Shown: in pieces, positions 22,953 to 31,308 of the stretch
Layout: the number at the start of each line of letters is the position of its first letter
How positions within the stretch are numbered: position 1 is the stretch's first letter
NCBI GenBank assembly: GCA_041477815.1
Contig: JBGOUV010000015.1
Location: forward strand, 1 to 34,834
DNA from: JBGOUV01 sp041477815
GTDB taxonomy: Bacteria; Acidobacteriota; Terriglobia; Bryobacterales; JACQDG01
Length of the DNA stretch: 34,834 nucleotides
Direction of reading: 5' to 3'
The notes under the pieces: generated by a model
Databases searched by the model: none
Told to the model about the DNA's origin: nothing
Seen by the model: the letters and a program-made list of their open reading frames with translations, nothing else
Translations under genes and position numbers: made by a program

Positions 22953-23123
22953 CTAGACTAGTCCAGACCTCCGAATGTAGCAAGTGATTAGTCGGGGGAA
23001 ATCTTCTTCCGTCACGGCCCCTTTCGGCCCGGACATCGAAAACTGAACTTCGAACTGTTGCCCCCACTGGTCCTTCTTCTGGAGCGCCGCGTCCGGGGTC
23101 CTGGTGATCAGCGTGGGGGCCAC
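22953..23123 (-). pseudogene. DUF6883 remnant
   Basis: The minus-strand frame from about 23123 to TAG 22955-22953 reads WGQQFEVQFSMSGPKGAV followed by EEDFPRLITCYI. This matches the C-terminal end of DUF6883 proteins (FGxxYxVxxxxxGPxG...GEDFPRLVTCY), but the segment between GPKGAV and EEDFPRL is shortened and no start is present. The fragment starts near the 3' end of the receptor gene (stop at 23131). It converges with the DUF4926 pseudogene. Confidence 0.5.
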
Positions 23124-23130
23124 CTCACAC

Positions 23131-26100
23131 TTACCAGCTCAACTTCAGGGTCAGGTTCATCAGCGGCTGCCCGCCCAGCGACGCCGTCCGCGGATCGCCG
23201 GTCAGCTTACCGAACTGCTTCGGCGTGGCGAAATTCACCGTCGTGTCCGGCGGGTTGAAGTTATAGGTCTTCAGCGCGTTCTGAAAATCCCAGCGGATCT
23301 GGAAGTTCCAGCGCTCACCGAGGGCGATGTTCTTCGCCGCCGAGACCTGCGACCACAGCAGCCGTGTGGCGGTCAGGATGTTCCGTCCCGAGTTGCCCGG
23401 AGTGAATGCCGCCGGGTAGGCGAAGTGGTTGATGTCGATGATGGGGTTGACGTTCTCCTTGTTGAACCGGTCGCCCCCCTGGTCGCTCCAGCCCTCCCGC
23501 AGCACGGGCTGGCTCACCAGATTGGGACGCCGGTTGCCGGCGAACGTGTCGTAGTAGTTGAACGGGCTGCCGGCGAAGCCGAACGTCAGCGGATTGCCGC
23601 TCTCGACGGTCTGAATCCAGGCGATGTCGTAGCCGCCGAAAATGTAGTTCTTCCAGCGGCCGTGGTTCATCCACTTCTTGCCTTTGCCGAACGGCAGCTC
23701 CCAGGTGACCGTACCGATGTAGCGGTGGTTGCGGTCGAACCCGGCTCGCCCTTTCTCGAGCCCGCGGTTCTGCAGGGGCGCGACGCCGCTGCCGTCATTG
23801 TCGTTGTCCTGGCTGTCGAGCGCCTTCGAGAACGTGTAGAAGGTGGTGAAGAAGAAGGAACGCGAAAAGCGCTTCTCCAGCTTGACCGTCCCCGAGTGGA
23901 ACGTGGAATGCCCGAAATTCGAGCGCAGACGCACGCTGCCGAACTGTGGATAAGGCCGGAAGTTCTGCTGGGCCGCAAACACGCGCGAGCGCAGCGCCGG
24001 ATCGTTGGACGCGTAATCGATGGGGAAGGTATTGACCTCCCACCGCTCGAATAGTCCGACGCCCGCTGACGCCTGGTAGCTCACCTCCAGCAAGTAATCC
24101 TTCGCGAGCTCATACTGGGTACTCAGGTGCCAGTTCAGTACGTAGGGGCTGCGGATGTTGGAATCCCAGTACTCCGACGCGCGTCCGCTGAAGTTGGTGC
24201 TGGAGAAACCGGAGGTCCCATCCGCCCGCACCCGGTAGGCGACCGGATCGGGGCCGCGGCTGATCTGGTAGATGGGACGCGGGTCGCCCGGCGGCCGCAG
24301 TTGGTCGACGATCGCCGTGTACTCCTCGAACTGGCCGCGGGTGGTGGGAAAACGGATGTCCACCGTGTTGAGCGCGAACCCGCCGCGGAATACCCACTTC
24401 TGCCGGGGATGCCAGGCCAGACCGATGCGGGGCTGGAAGTTGTTGTTGTCCCGCTTGTTCAGAGCCGAAGTCGGATGCACGATCGCCCCCACGGCGCCCG
24501 CCCGGACGTCGTCGATGGCCGTCGGCGAGAAGTTGCTCATCTGGCCGTACTTGGTGTTGAACGCGCCCTCGTTGGAGTACCGGACCCCGAGATTGGCGGT
24601 CAACGTCGGTGTCACCTTCCAGTCGTCCTGGAAGTAGAAACTGTGCATCGAGGACCGCGGTAGCCACGATGCCAGCTCGGAGGTGAACGTCCCCTGCCGC
24701 ACGGACCCGAACAGGAACCCGGCGAACGTGTTGCCGGTGTTGGGCATGGTGGCGCCGAGGCCGTCGGCCTGCAGTCCCGCGGTCATGCCGCTGAAGGAGA
24801 AAGACCCGCTGGGCAGGCCCAGGTCCCTCCGGTTCAACCGAAACCGCAACCACTCATATCCCATCTTGAAGGCGTGGGTGCCGTGGATCTTCGTGAGATC
24901 GTCGCGGAACGAGAGGGTCTCGTCCACTTGATAGAACTGGCTCCCGCCGGTCAGGCCGTAGAGCGTCTCCGGACTGAGGCGGTCGCCCGACCCGAGCTGC
25001 GGCATCAGAAGCGGAGAAAGGTTGGGAATGCCCAACTGCTTGCCCCAGTCCTTGTTGAAGTCCGGCTCCTGGCGGAAATTGCGGAAGCGGTAATATCCGA
25101 TCCGCGCGTCATTGACCGTACTGGGGCTGATCACCCAGGTCTTTCCCAGAGCCCAGTTTTGCACGCGGCTGGGCGCCACCCGTCCCGCCTCCCCGTCGAA
25201 ATCCGCCAGCCGCACGTTCCAGGGGCGGCCGTAGTCGCTCCCGTAATTGGTGGTCCAGCTTCCGAAAATCTTGAAGTTCGGACTGAATTGGTGGTCCAGG
25301 CGGACGCTGACGTCGTCGAAATACACGCGCGCAAACTCGTTGGCCAGGTAGTTGGTCTGCGGTCCGGAGCTGTTCACCGTACCCGCCGTGTTGGGGGCGA
25401 ACCAGGGATCGTATTCCAGCACTTTTCTGGCCACCGGATCGAAGCGGCTCAGCGGAATGAGGTTGTTCGGCATCCGGGCGCGCTGCCAGCAGTTGTTGTT
25501 AGCGGCCGGGCACGTGCCCGCCACCTGGGCGGTCGACAACGGATCGAAAATCGGGAAGCCCGCGCCGCCGAAGGAGAAGTCGCCTTGCTTCATGGCCGCC
25601 GTCGGCACCGCGGTGAACACCTGCGCGATCTTCTTCTCGATCAGGCGCTGGTAGCCGACGAAAAAGAACGTCTTGTTGCGCCCGTCATAGACCTTGGGAA
25701 TGCGGACCGGCCCGCCCATGTTGAAGTCGGGCTGGAAGAAATAGGTGGGCACGCCGGTGGGCGAAGTCGGCGTGGGGTCGCTGGTGCGGAATCGATCGTA
25801 GTACAGCCGGTGCTGCATTCTCCGCGAGCGGCCGAACATGGACGCCATCCCGTGCAGCTCGTTGGTTCCGCTCTTCTTCACCACGCTGATCACGCCGCCC
25901 GCCGAGTGCCCGTACTCCGCCGGCAGGGTGGTGGTCAGCACCTTCACTTCATCCACCGCGTTTTGCAGCGGCTTGATCGTCCTGGTCCCGCCCTGGGGAT
26001 CGTTGCCGGGAACCCCATCGTCGGCGATCCCGATCGCTCCGTTGCGCTGTCCCGCCAGGTGATAGGAGCCCAGGTCGCCGCCGTAGGCGTAGCCGCCCGA

Positions 26101-26574
26101 GGTCATGCCCGGAATGATGTTCAGCGTCGAGTTGATATAGCGCTGGTAAAGCGGCAGGCGGTAAAGAACGCTGCCTTCCACCACCGCGCCCGTCGCCGAC
26201 GTCTCGGTCTCCAGCATCGTCGCCGACGCCCTCACCTCCACCGACTCGGTCACCGACCCTACCTGCAGTACCGCATCCACCGGCAGCGTGTCGCCCGTCC
26301 GCAGATCCAACCCCTCCCGCACCAGCTTCTTGAACCCCTGGGACTCGAACGTCACGCGGTAGGTCCCCGGCTGCAACGACTGCACCCGGAAAAGCCCCTC
26401 GTTGTTCGTGGGCGCTGTGAACGTGAAGTTGGTATCGGTCTGCACCACCGTCACCTGTACCCCGGACACGACGGCTCCGGTCGGATCGGTCACTCGCCCC
26501 GTGATGGTGGAGGTCCCGATCTGTCCCCAAGCCAGACCAGCGCACAGCACAAGTACTGCAAGTAGACGAACCAT
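23131..26574 (-). CDS. Oar-like TonB-dependent outer-membrane receptor with carboxypeptidase regulatory domain
   Basis: The 1147-residue protein has a signal peptide (about 1-17), then a carboxypeptidase-regulatory-like Ig fold (about 18-105, TITGRVTDPTGAVVSGVQVTVV and TNNEGLFRVQSLQPGTYRVTFESQGF). A plug-like domain (about 120-240) includes SAGGVISVVKKSGTNELHG. The remainder is a long beta-barrel with repeated aromatic strands, ending in LNLTLKLSW, a typical outer-membrane C-terminal signature. Such proteins are abundant in acidobacteria and are thought to take up large glycans or peptides, but most ligands are unknown. No TonB box was confidently located. The gene stands alone, with its own promoter. 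Confidence 0.93.
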   Translation of the reverse strand: MVRLLAVLVLCAGLAWGQIGTSTITGRVTDPTGAVVSGVQVTVVQTDTNFTFTAPTNNEGLFRVQSLQPGTYRVTFESQGFKKLVREGLDLRTGDTLPVDAVLQVGSVTESVEVRASATMLETETSATGAVVEGSVLYRLPLYQRYINSTLNIIPGMTSGGYAYGGDLGSYHLAGQRNGAIGIADDGVPGNDPQGGTRTIKPLQNAVDEVKVLTTTLPAEYGHSAGGVISVVKKSGTNELHGMASMFGRSRRMQHRLYYDRFRTSDPTPTSPTGVPTYFFQPDFNMGGPVRIPKVYDGRNKTFFFVGYQRLIEKKIAQVFTAVPTAAMKQGDFSFGGAGFPIFDPLSTAQVAGTCPAANNNCWQRARMPNNLIPLSRFDPVARKVLEYDPWFAPNTAGTVNSSGPQTNYLANEFARVYFDDVSVRLDHQFSPNFKIFGSWTTNYGSDYGRPWNVRLADFDGEAGRVAPSRVQNWALGKTWVISPSTVNDARIGYYRFRNFRQEPDFNKDWGKQLGIPNLSPLLMPQLGSGDRLSPETLYGLTGGSQFYQVDETLSFRDDLTKIHGTHAFKMGYEWLRFRLNRRDLGLPSGSFSFSGMTAGLQADGLGATMPNTGNTFAGFLFGSVRQGTFTSELASWLPRSSMHSFYFQDDWKVTPTLTANLGVRYSNEGAFNTKYGQMSNFSPTAIDDVRAGAVGAIVHPTSALNKRDNNNFQPRIGLAWHPRQKWVFRGGFALNTVDIRFPTTRGQFEEYTAIVDQLRPPGDPRPIYQISRGPDPVAYRVRADGTSGFSSTNFSGRASEYWDSNIRSPYVLNWHLSTQYELAKDYLLEVSYQASAGVGLFERWEVNTFPIDYASNDPALRSRVFAAQQNFRPYPQFGSVRLRSNFGHSTFHSGTVKLEKRFSRSFFFTTFYTFSKALDSQDNDNDGSGVAPLQNRGLEKGRAGFDRNHRYIGTVTWELPFGKGKKWMNHGRWKNYIFGGYDIAWIQTVESGNPLTFGFAGSPFNYYDTFAGNRRPNLVSQPVLREGWSDQGGDRFNKENVNPIIDINHFAYPAAFTPGNSGRNILTATRLLWSQVSAAKNIALGERWNFQIRWDFQNALKTYNFNPPDTTVNFATPKQFGKLTGDPRTASLGGQPLMNLTLKLSW

Positions 26575-26615
26575 TTCCTGCCCCCTTTGCGTAAGCAGAA
26601 ACCAAAACCGGACTG

Positions 26616-26644
26616 ATTATAAACGCCTCGCCGGCTCCAGACAA
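26616..26644 (-). promoter_or_regulatory. Putative sigma-70 promoter of the Oar-like receptor gene
   Basis: On the minus strand, TTGTCT (26644-26639) and a perfect TATAAT (26621-26616) are 17 bp apart. The start codon lies about 42 bases downstream, with AGGGGG and AGGAA as ribosome-binding candidates between. Confidence 0.6.
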
Positions 26645-26649
26645 GCAAA

Positions 26650-26678
26650 TTCTGATATGCCACCCCCGGTGATACAAT
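26650..26678 (+). promoter_or_regulatory. Putative promoter of the Uma2 gene, leaderless type
   Basis: TTCTGA (26650-26655) and TACAAT (26673-26678) are 17 bp apart. The ATG is only 12 bases after the -10, and no Shine-Dalgarno is present, which suggests a leaderless or very short-leader transcript. Confidence 0.4.
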
Positions 26679-26690
26679 GAGTCAGACGTT

Positions 26691-27248
26691 ATGGCCACCC
26701 AGACTCAGACGCTGGTCACCTTCGAGGAATACGCCCAATTGCCCGAGCAGGAAGGGGTGTGGCGGGAGTTGGATGAAGGAGTCTTGGTTGAGATGGCACT
26801 ACCCAGCATCGAGCACGGCACAGTACAGGGAAACACATTCTCCTCGCTGAAGCAAGCGGTCGGGCAGATCGGGGCCGATGTTGTCTTATCGCAGCACACC
26901 GGGTTCCGGCTGACCGAAAACACCGACCGCGCGCCGGACGTATGCCTGGTGCGCCGAACCCGGCTGGCGACCATGGGAGTGGTTTGGGGCTCTCACGTCG
27001 GCGCTCCGGACCTGGCCGTCGAGGTAGTATCCCCCAGCGAGACCGCCGTCGCCGTCGACCGCAAGATCCGGCAGTATCTGCACGCCGGCGCTATTTCGGT
27101 TTGGGTGATCTACCTCGAGACGCGGCACGTGGTCGTCTATCGCCTTTCCGGCCGGATTGACGGCTACGGACCCGGCCAGGCGATCGAGGAGCCGGAGCTG
27201 CTGCCGGGCGCGGCGATCCCGGTCGACGAGTTATTCGCAGGCATCTAA
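26691..27248 (+). CDS. Uma2 family (DUF820) PD-(D/E)XK nuclease-fold protein
   Basis: A 185-residue protein matching the Uma2/DUF820 family, which has a restriction-endonuclease-like fold. Motif residues are visible: APDVCLV (Asp83) and DLAVEVVSPSE (Glu111 region), followed by DRKIRQYLHAGAISVWVIY with Lys125. The N-terminal MTFEEYxxLP-like start (LVTFEEYAQLPEQ) is typical. Uma2 proteins are often multicopy in soil bacteria and cyanobacteria; nuclease activity is presumed from fold but their biological role is uncertain. It is divergent from the receptor gene and converges with the aldolase gene after an 7-bp gap. Confidence 0.88.
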   Translation: MATQTQTLVTFEEYAQLPEQEGVWRELDEGVLVEMALPSIEHGTVQGNTFSSLKQAVGQIGADVVLSQHTGFRLTENTDRAPDVCLVRRTRLATMGVVWGSHVGAPDLAVEVVSPSETAVAVDRKIRQYLHAGAISVWVIYLETRHVVVYRLSGRIDGYGPGQAIEEPELLPGAAIPVDELFAGI

Positions 27249-27255
27249 ACCGGCC

Positions 27256-28041
27256 TCACAGTTCCCGCACCGCCGACACCGCCGCGGACAGCGCTCCCCG
27301 ATACACCGAGATATCCGACCCCCACGAAATCACGTTGTACCCCGCCTTACTCCACTCCGCCAACTGCTCCCGGCTCCCCGGCTGGATCCCGGCCGCCTTC
27401 CCATTCCGCCGCGACACCGTCGCTACGCGGCGCAACGCCTCCTGAAACCGCGGGTGCTGAAACTGCGCCACGATCCCCATCGACTGCGTCAGGTCGAAGT
27501 GCCCCACCCATAAGATATCGACCCCCGGCACGGCTGCGATGGCCTCCAGGTTTTCGAGTCCCTTCAGGCTTTCAATCTGGCAGATGACCGTGGTATTAGC
27601 GTTGGCGTGCTTCAGATACTCTGCCGGCTGCGGCATGACGTAGTCGTTGTGAGCCGTCCCCAGACCCAGGCCCCGCTTGCCCTCCGGCCCGTACTTCACG
27701 GCGTCCACCAGCGCCCGGGCCTGTTCCGCGCTCTCGACGTTCGGACACATGATCCCCAGCGCCCCCATGTCCATCACCCGCGCGATGAAATGGTAATGCG
27801 CGCCCGGCACCCGCACGATCGGCGCGATGGGCGTCGCCTTCAGCCACGCGATCAGATCGGCCAGGTGCTCCAGCTCGAGCCCCCCGTGCTCCATATCCAG
27901 CAGCACGAAATCGATCCCCGCCGACTCCAGGATCTTGGCGATCCCCCGCGTCCCGAACTCCATCACCATGTGGCCCACCGCCACCCGTCCTTCGGCGATC
28001 CTCTGTCTCAGCAGATTTGGCTTCAACTGGTCGTCCTCCAT
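27256..28041 (-). CDS. HpcH/HpaI family aldolase (2-keto-3-deoxy sugar acid type)
   Basis: A 261-residue class II pyruvate aldolase. Signature residues are all present: His52 (LLDMEHG), Arg77 (IVRVPG), metal ligands Glu157 (CQIES) and Asp183 (VGHFDLTQS). The family cleaves 2-keto-3-deoxy acids to pyruvate plus an aldehyde (GarL: tartronate semialdehyde; RhmA: lactaldehyde; HpaI: succinic semialdehyde). The exact substrate is not determined, but nearby reductases and glycerate kinase favour a GarL-like role. It overlaps the stop of the 2-hydroxyacid dehydrogenase by 19 bases and is second in a two-gene unit. Confidence 0.9.
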   Translation of the reverse strand: MEDDQLKPNLLRQRIAEGRVAVGHMVMEFGTRGIAKILESAGIDFVLLDMEHGGLELEHLADLIAWLKATPIAPIVRVPGAHYHFIARVMDMGALGIMCPNVESAEQARALVDAVKYGPEGKRGLGLGTAHNDYVMPQPAEYLKHANANTTVICQIESLKGLENLEAIAAVPGVDILWVGHFDLTQSMGIVAQFQHPRFQEALRRVATVSRRNGKAAGIQPGSREQLAEWSKAGYNVISWGSDISVYRGALSAAVSAVREL

Positions 28042-29045
28042 TTAGCAAGTCTTTCCCGGCAGCCGGGCCGCTCCAGCACTTCCCGGTTCACTACGTGCTT
28101 CGGAGCCTCCCCCCGGGCCACCACCGCCACGTTCCGGCACGCGTACAGGCTGTTGCCGCGAAACGACTCCTGGGTCCAGGCCACGGCATGCGGCGTCACA
28201 ATCACGTTGTCCATCCGGAGCAGCCGGTTCCCCGGCTCCACCGGCTCGTTCTCGAAGACATCCAGCCCCGCCCCGGCGATCCGCCCCTGCTCCAGCGCCT
28301 CGATCAGCGCGGCCTCGTCCACGATCGGTCCCCGGGCCGTATTGATCAGGTACGCGGTGGGCTTCATCCACCCGATCTCCCGCGCCCCGACTAGTTTCCG
28401 CGTCTGCGCGTTCAACGGGCAGTTGACGGCCACAAAATCGCTCTCCCGCATCACGGTTTCCAGTTCCACCATCTCCACGCCTTCCGGAGCCTGTCCAATG
28501 TAAGGGTCGCAGGCCAGCAGCCGCCCGAATCCGATCCCGCGCGCGATCCGAAACATCTCCCCGGCGATGTTTCCGGCCCCTACGGACCCCAGAGTCTTAC
28601 CCTCCAGGTTCTGGCTATGGCGCGGGATATTCTCCCGCCAGTGGCCCGCCCGGCAAATCCGGTCCAGGTGTCGCAGGTTCTTGGCCAAAGCGAACGCCAG
28701 TGTGATAATACCCTCCGCCACAGGCCGCCGCACCCCCTCCGGCGTAATGGCCAGCATCACGTCGTTGGCCGTACAGGCGGGCACATCGATCCGGTCATAG
28801 CCCACGCCCCACCGCGCGATCACCGCCAGCCGCCGCACCCCCTGCAACGCCGCCGCCGGGAACTTCAGCCCCAGCGCGATCACGGCATCGTAGCGGTCCA
28901 GCGCCTCCCGGGTGGCCGCGTCGCCCGTATCCGGCAGGAACTCCCAAGCCACCCCCGGCAGCACCTCCGCCAGCGCCGGCTCCAATAGCCCCGCCGCCTG
29001 GGTTTGAAAATCCGGCGTCACCCCTACCCGAAATATTTCGCTCAC
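28023..29045 (-). CDS. D-2-hydroxyacid dehydrogenase (phosphoglycerate dehydrogenase-like)
   Basis: A 340-residue NAD-dependent D-2-hydroxyacid dehydrogenase, beginning at GTG 29045. The Rossmann motif VGAGNIA (155-161) has Ala in place of the usual third Gly. The catalytic residues are Arg238 (NTARGP), Glu267 (DVFENEP) and His286 (TPH). It reduces 2-keto acids or oxidises 2-hydroxy acids; the closest general type is PGDH/hydroxypyruvate reductase, but no ACT regulatory domain is present. It is coupled to the aldolase gene, so the pair probably acts on the same sugar-acid-derived carbon skeleton. Confidence 0.88.
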   Translation of the reverse strand: MSEIFRVGVTPDFQTQAAGLLEPALAEVLPGVAWEFLPDTGDAATREALDRYDAVIALGLKFPAAALQGVRRLAVIARWGVGYDRIDVPACTANDVMLAITPEGVRRPVAEGIITLAFALAKNLRHLDRICRAGHWRENIPRHSQNLEGKTLGSVGAGNIAGEMFRIARGIGFGRLLACDPYIGQAPEGVEMVELETVMRESDFVAVNCPLNAQTRKLVGAREIGWMKPTAYLINTARGPIVDEAALIEALEQGRIAGAGLDVFENEPVEPGNRLLRMDNVIVTPHAVAWTQESFRGNSLYACRNVAVVARGEAPKHVVNREVLERPGCRERLAKWRTTS

Positions 29046-29112
29046 CCGGCCATTCTATAATAGCTTCTGGCAACCAGGATCACTCCCGTGGTGCGATACT
29101 AGGGTTGCTATC

Positions 29113-29140
29113 GGCTAAGAGCTAATAGCTAACAGCTTCT
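29113..29140. repeat. Four tandem heptamers upstream of the aldo/keto reductase gene
   Basis: The units GGCTAAG, AGCTAAT, AGCTAAC and AGCTTCT run head to tail from 29113 to 29140, ending 3 bases before the GGAGG of the next gene. They would lie in its 5' leader. Confidence 0.65.
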
Positions 29141-29155
29141 TCTGGAGGATTGCCC

Positions 29156-30142
29156 ATGCCCGACCGTTTGTCCCGCCGCGAGTTTCTGGGAGCCGCCGCC
29201 ACTGCCACTACGCTGGCCGCTGCCACCGATGACAATGCCAAAGCCATCCCCACCCGCGTGCTCGGACGCACCGGAGTACGGGTCACCATGCTGGCCATGG
29301 GCTGCGGCAGCCGCCTGCTCTCTTACGAGACCGCCGACAAAGCCGGCGAAGCCCTCAACGTCGCCTTCGACTCCGGCATCCGCTACTTCGACAGCGCCTT
29401 CGGCTATGGCAACGGTAAGAGTGAAACCTGGGTCGGCCAGGCCCTGAAGAACCGCCGCAAGGAGATCTTCCTGGTCACCAAGATCAATGCCCGCGAGCCC
29501 GAAGACGCCAAGCGCATTCTCGAGGCCTCCCTGAAACGCCTCCAGACCGACCACCTCGACCTCATCCACATCCACAGCCTGCTGGGCGACGAAGACCTGG
29601 CCAAGGTGGAAGCCAAGGGCGGCGTCCTCGAGCATCTTTTCAAGCTCCGCGACCAGAAGGTCACCCGCTTCGTCGGCATGACCAGCCACACCAACCCCGC
29701 CACTCTCAAGACCGCCATCGAGCGCCACGACATCGACTGCGTCCAGATGGCCCTCAACGCCGCCCTCCAGGGCATGCAAGACGGCCGGGGCAAAATGATC
29801 CTCAACCCCGCCATGAGGACCAGCTTCGAACAAGTAGCCCTCCCCGCCGCCCGCAAGAAAAACTTGGGCATCCTGGCCATGAAGGTGATGGGCCAAGAAG
29901 AACTGGTAGGCACCGGCGCCACCAAAGGCGACCCCAGCAAGCTCCTCCAATACACTCTCAGCCTCCCCATCTCAGCAGCGGTTGTCGGCATGCCCAAGCC
30001 CGAATTCATCCGCCAGAACGTCACCTGGGCCAAGGCCTACAAGCCCATGTCCAAGAGCGAGATGAAGGATTTCTCCCAGCGCCTCGCCGACGCCAACAAG
30101 ATGGCTCTCGACCTCAAGTTCCAAAACCACATCGACGCCTAG
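29156..30142 (+). CDS. Tat-exported aldo/keto reductase
   Basis: ATG 29156 has GGAGG (29144-29148) at 7-base spacing; an in-frame TTG at 29150 is too close. The 328-residue protein begins with a Tat motif (SRREFLGA, 6-13) and an Ala-rich leader. The aldo/keto reductase tetrad is complete: Asp79 (YFDSA), Tyr84 (AFGYG), Lys109 (LVTK) and His140 (LIHIHS). It is an NADPH-dependent oxidoreductase fold; since NADPH is scarce in the periplasm, function of exported members is unclear. Residues ~210-260 carry the KNLGILAMKVMGQ segment typical of the family. It is divergent from the dehydrogenase-aldolase pair. Confidence 0.9.
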   Translation: MPDRLSRREFLGAAATATTLAAATDDNAKAIPTRVLGRTGVRVTMLAMGCGSRLLSYETADKAGEALNVAFDSGIRYFDSAFGYGNGKSETWVGQALKNRRKEIFLVTKINAREPEDAKRILEASLKRLQTDHLDLIHIHSLLGDEDLAKVEAKGGVLEHLFKLRDQKVTRFVGMTSHTNPATLKTAIERHDIDCVQMALNAALQGMQDGRGKMILNPAMRTSFEQVALPAARKKNLGILAMKVMGQEELVGTGATKGDPSKLLQYTLSLPISAAVVGMPKPEFIRQNVTWAKAYKPMSKSEMKDFSQRLADANKMALDLKFQNHIDA

Positions 30143-30373
30143 TCTTCCGCCGCACACGAACCGCGACCATCAGGGAGCGGTGTCTTCTATTTTATGTAGG
30201 GGAAACTTCTTTTGGAAGGGGCGCCGGGGAGGTTGCTTCAGGGGTCTTTATTGAGGTTAGTCTCGCTTTGGTGGGAGTTGCCTCCCCGGCTTAAATCCAA
30301 TATATCACATCCCAGCCCCAATGCAACAAAAAAATTTTAAAATCTGGAGCCTTAGGCCACCTTATCTACCAAA
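30143..30373. other. AT-rich intergenic region between convergent genes
   Basis: No gene is seen. The left part holds the 30223-30290 inverted repeat. 30291-30360 is unusually AT-rich for this window, with an A-run followed by TTTTAAAA. It separates convergent stops at 30142 and 30374. Confidence 0.5.
30223..30290. terminator. Inverted repeat between convergent genes, possible transcription end
   Basis: GCCGGGGAGG (30223-30232) is exactly complementary to CCTCCCCGGC (30281-30290), with a 48-base loop. The loop is long and no T-run follows directly, so its role as a terminator is tentative. Confidence 0.35.
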
Positions 30374-31276
30374 CTACGTATTTTCCCGCCCGCTCACTAC
30401 CACCCCTGCCCATTCCTCCACCAGGGTAATGGCTGCCGCGAAGTCCTCGTCGGCGTGACCCTTGGACATGCTGGCCTGGAAGAGTTCGTGTACTAGGGAG
30501 GTGGTCGGTAACGGTACGTTTAGTTCCCTGGCGCTTTCGAGCATGAGGGTGATGTCTTTGTGCATCCAGCGCAGCGAGAAGTTCGTCGTAAAGTCCCGCC
30601 GGAAGATATAGGGGGCCTTGAAACTGATCAGCCCCGCCTTGGCGGCGCTGTTGTCCAGGACCTCAAACATCAGCTCCGGCTCCACCCCCGCCTTGGTGGC
30701 CAGGACCATGCCCTCGATGAACCCCTGCATCATGCAGGCTAAGACCAGATTTTGCGACAACTTAGCGTGCAGTCCCATCCCCGCGCCACCGCAGTAAAAC
30801 AGCTTCTTCCCCATGGGCAGGAAGTTCTCCTTGACCCGCTCAAACACGTCCCGAGGCCCCCCCACCATGAAGGTCAGGGTACCGCCCTGGGCTCCGGGCG
30901 TCGACCCCGTACACGGGGCGTCCAGGTAGTGCACCCCTTTGGCGGCAAACGCCTCCCCGATCCTCCGGCTGGTGGACGGTCCGATGGTGCTGCAATCGGC
31001 CACCACCGTCCCGCGTTTCACTCCCTCCATGACCCCGTCCGGCCCCGTCAGCACCTTCTCCGACATGGCCGAATCGCCCACGCACAGGAAGATGCAATCC
31101 GCCGCCGCCCCCACCTGCTTCGGGGTGGCGCACGCCGTCGCCCCGTCTTCAGCCGCCAGCTTCCGGGCCTTCTCCGCCGTGTGGCTCCACACCGCCACGT
31201 CATGACCGGCGCGCCTCAAGTTGCGCGCCATAGGGTACCCCATCAAACCGAGTCCAAGGAATCCGAGCTTTGCCAT
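30374..31276 (-). CDS. NAD(P)-dependent beta-hydroxyacid dehydrogenase (tartronate semialdehyde reductase / 3-hydroxyisobutyrate dehydrogenase family)
   Basis: A 300-residue protein. The Rossmann motif GLGLMG (8-13) opens the NAD-binding domain. The substrate loop YLDAPCTGSTPGAQGGTLTFMVGG (117-140) follows, in which Thr replaces the more usual Ser-Gly. The catalytic Lys172 (GLHAKLSQN) is present. Such enzymes include 3-hydroxyisobutyrate dehydrogenase, GarR (tartronate semialdehyde to D-glycerate) and glyoxylate/succinic semialdehyde reductases. The adjacent glycerate kinase and the aldolase upstream support GarR-like activity, but this is inference. It is divergent from the hydroxyacid dehydrogenase gene with a 32-base gap. 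Confidence 0.87.
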   Translation of the reverse strand: MAKLGFLGLGLMGYPMARNLRRAGHDVAVWSHTAEKARKLAAEDGATACATPKQVGAAADCIFLCVGDSAMSEKVLTGPDGVMEGVKRGTVVADCSTIGPSTSRRIGEAFAAKGVHYLDAPCTGSTPGAQGGTLTFMVGGPRDVFERVKENFLPMGKKLFYCGGAGMGLHAKLSQNLVLACMMQGFIEGMVLATKAGVEPELMFEVLDNSAAKAGLISFKAPYIFRRDFTTNFSLRWMHKDITLMLESARELNVPLPTTSLVHELFQASMSKGHADEDFAAAITLVEEWAGVVVSGRENT

Positions 31277-31297
31277 AAGCGAAGATTATGGCACAAT
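31270..31297 (+). promoter_or_regulatory. Putative promoter of the glyoxylate/hydroxypyruvate reductase gene
   Basis: TTGCCA (31270-31275) and CACAAT (31292-31297) are 16 bp apart; the ATG at 31309 is 11 bases later, so the leader would be very short. The -35 overlaps the start codon of the divergent gene. Confidence 0.3.
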
Positions 31298-31308
31298 GCC
31301 CATTTCCT

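Noticed and set aside
24874..26565. 563-residue plus-strand frame
   Set aside because: Antisense shadow of the Oar-like receptor, with no domain pattern.
29113..29140. CRISPR-like repeats
   Set aside because: The units are seven bases, contiguous and without spacers.
30223..30290. Riboswitch or other structured RNA
   Set aside because: Only the two outer 10-bp arms match; the 48-base interior shows no conserved secondary structure and both neighbours are convergent.
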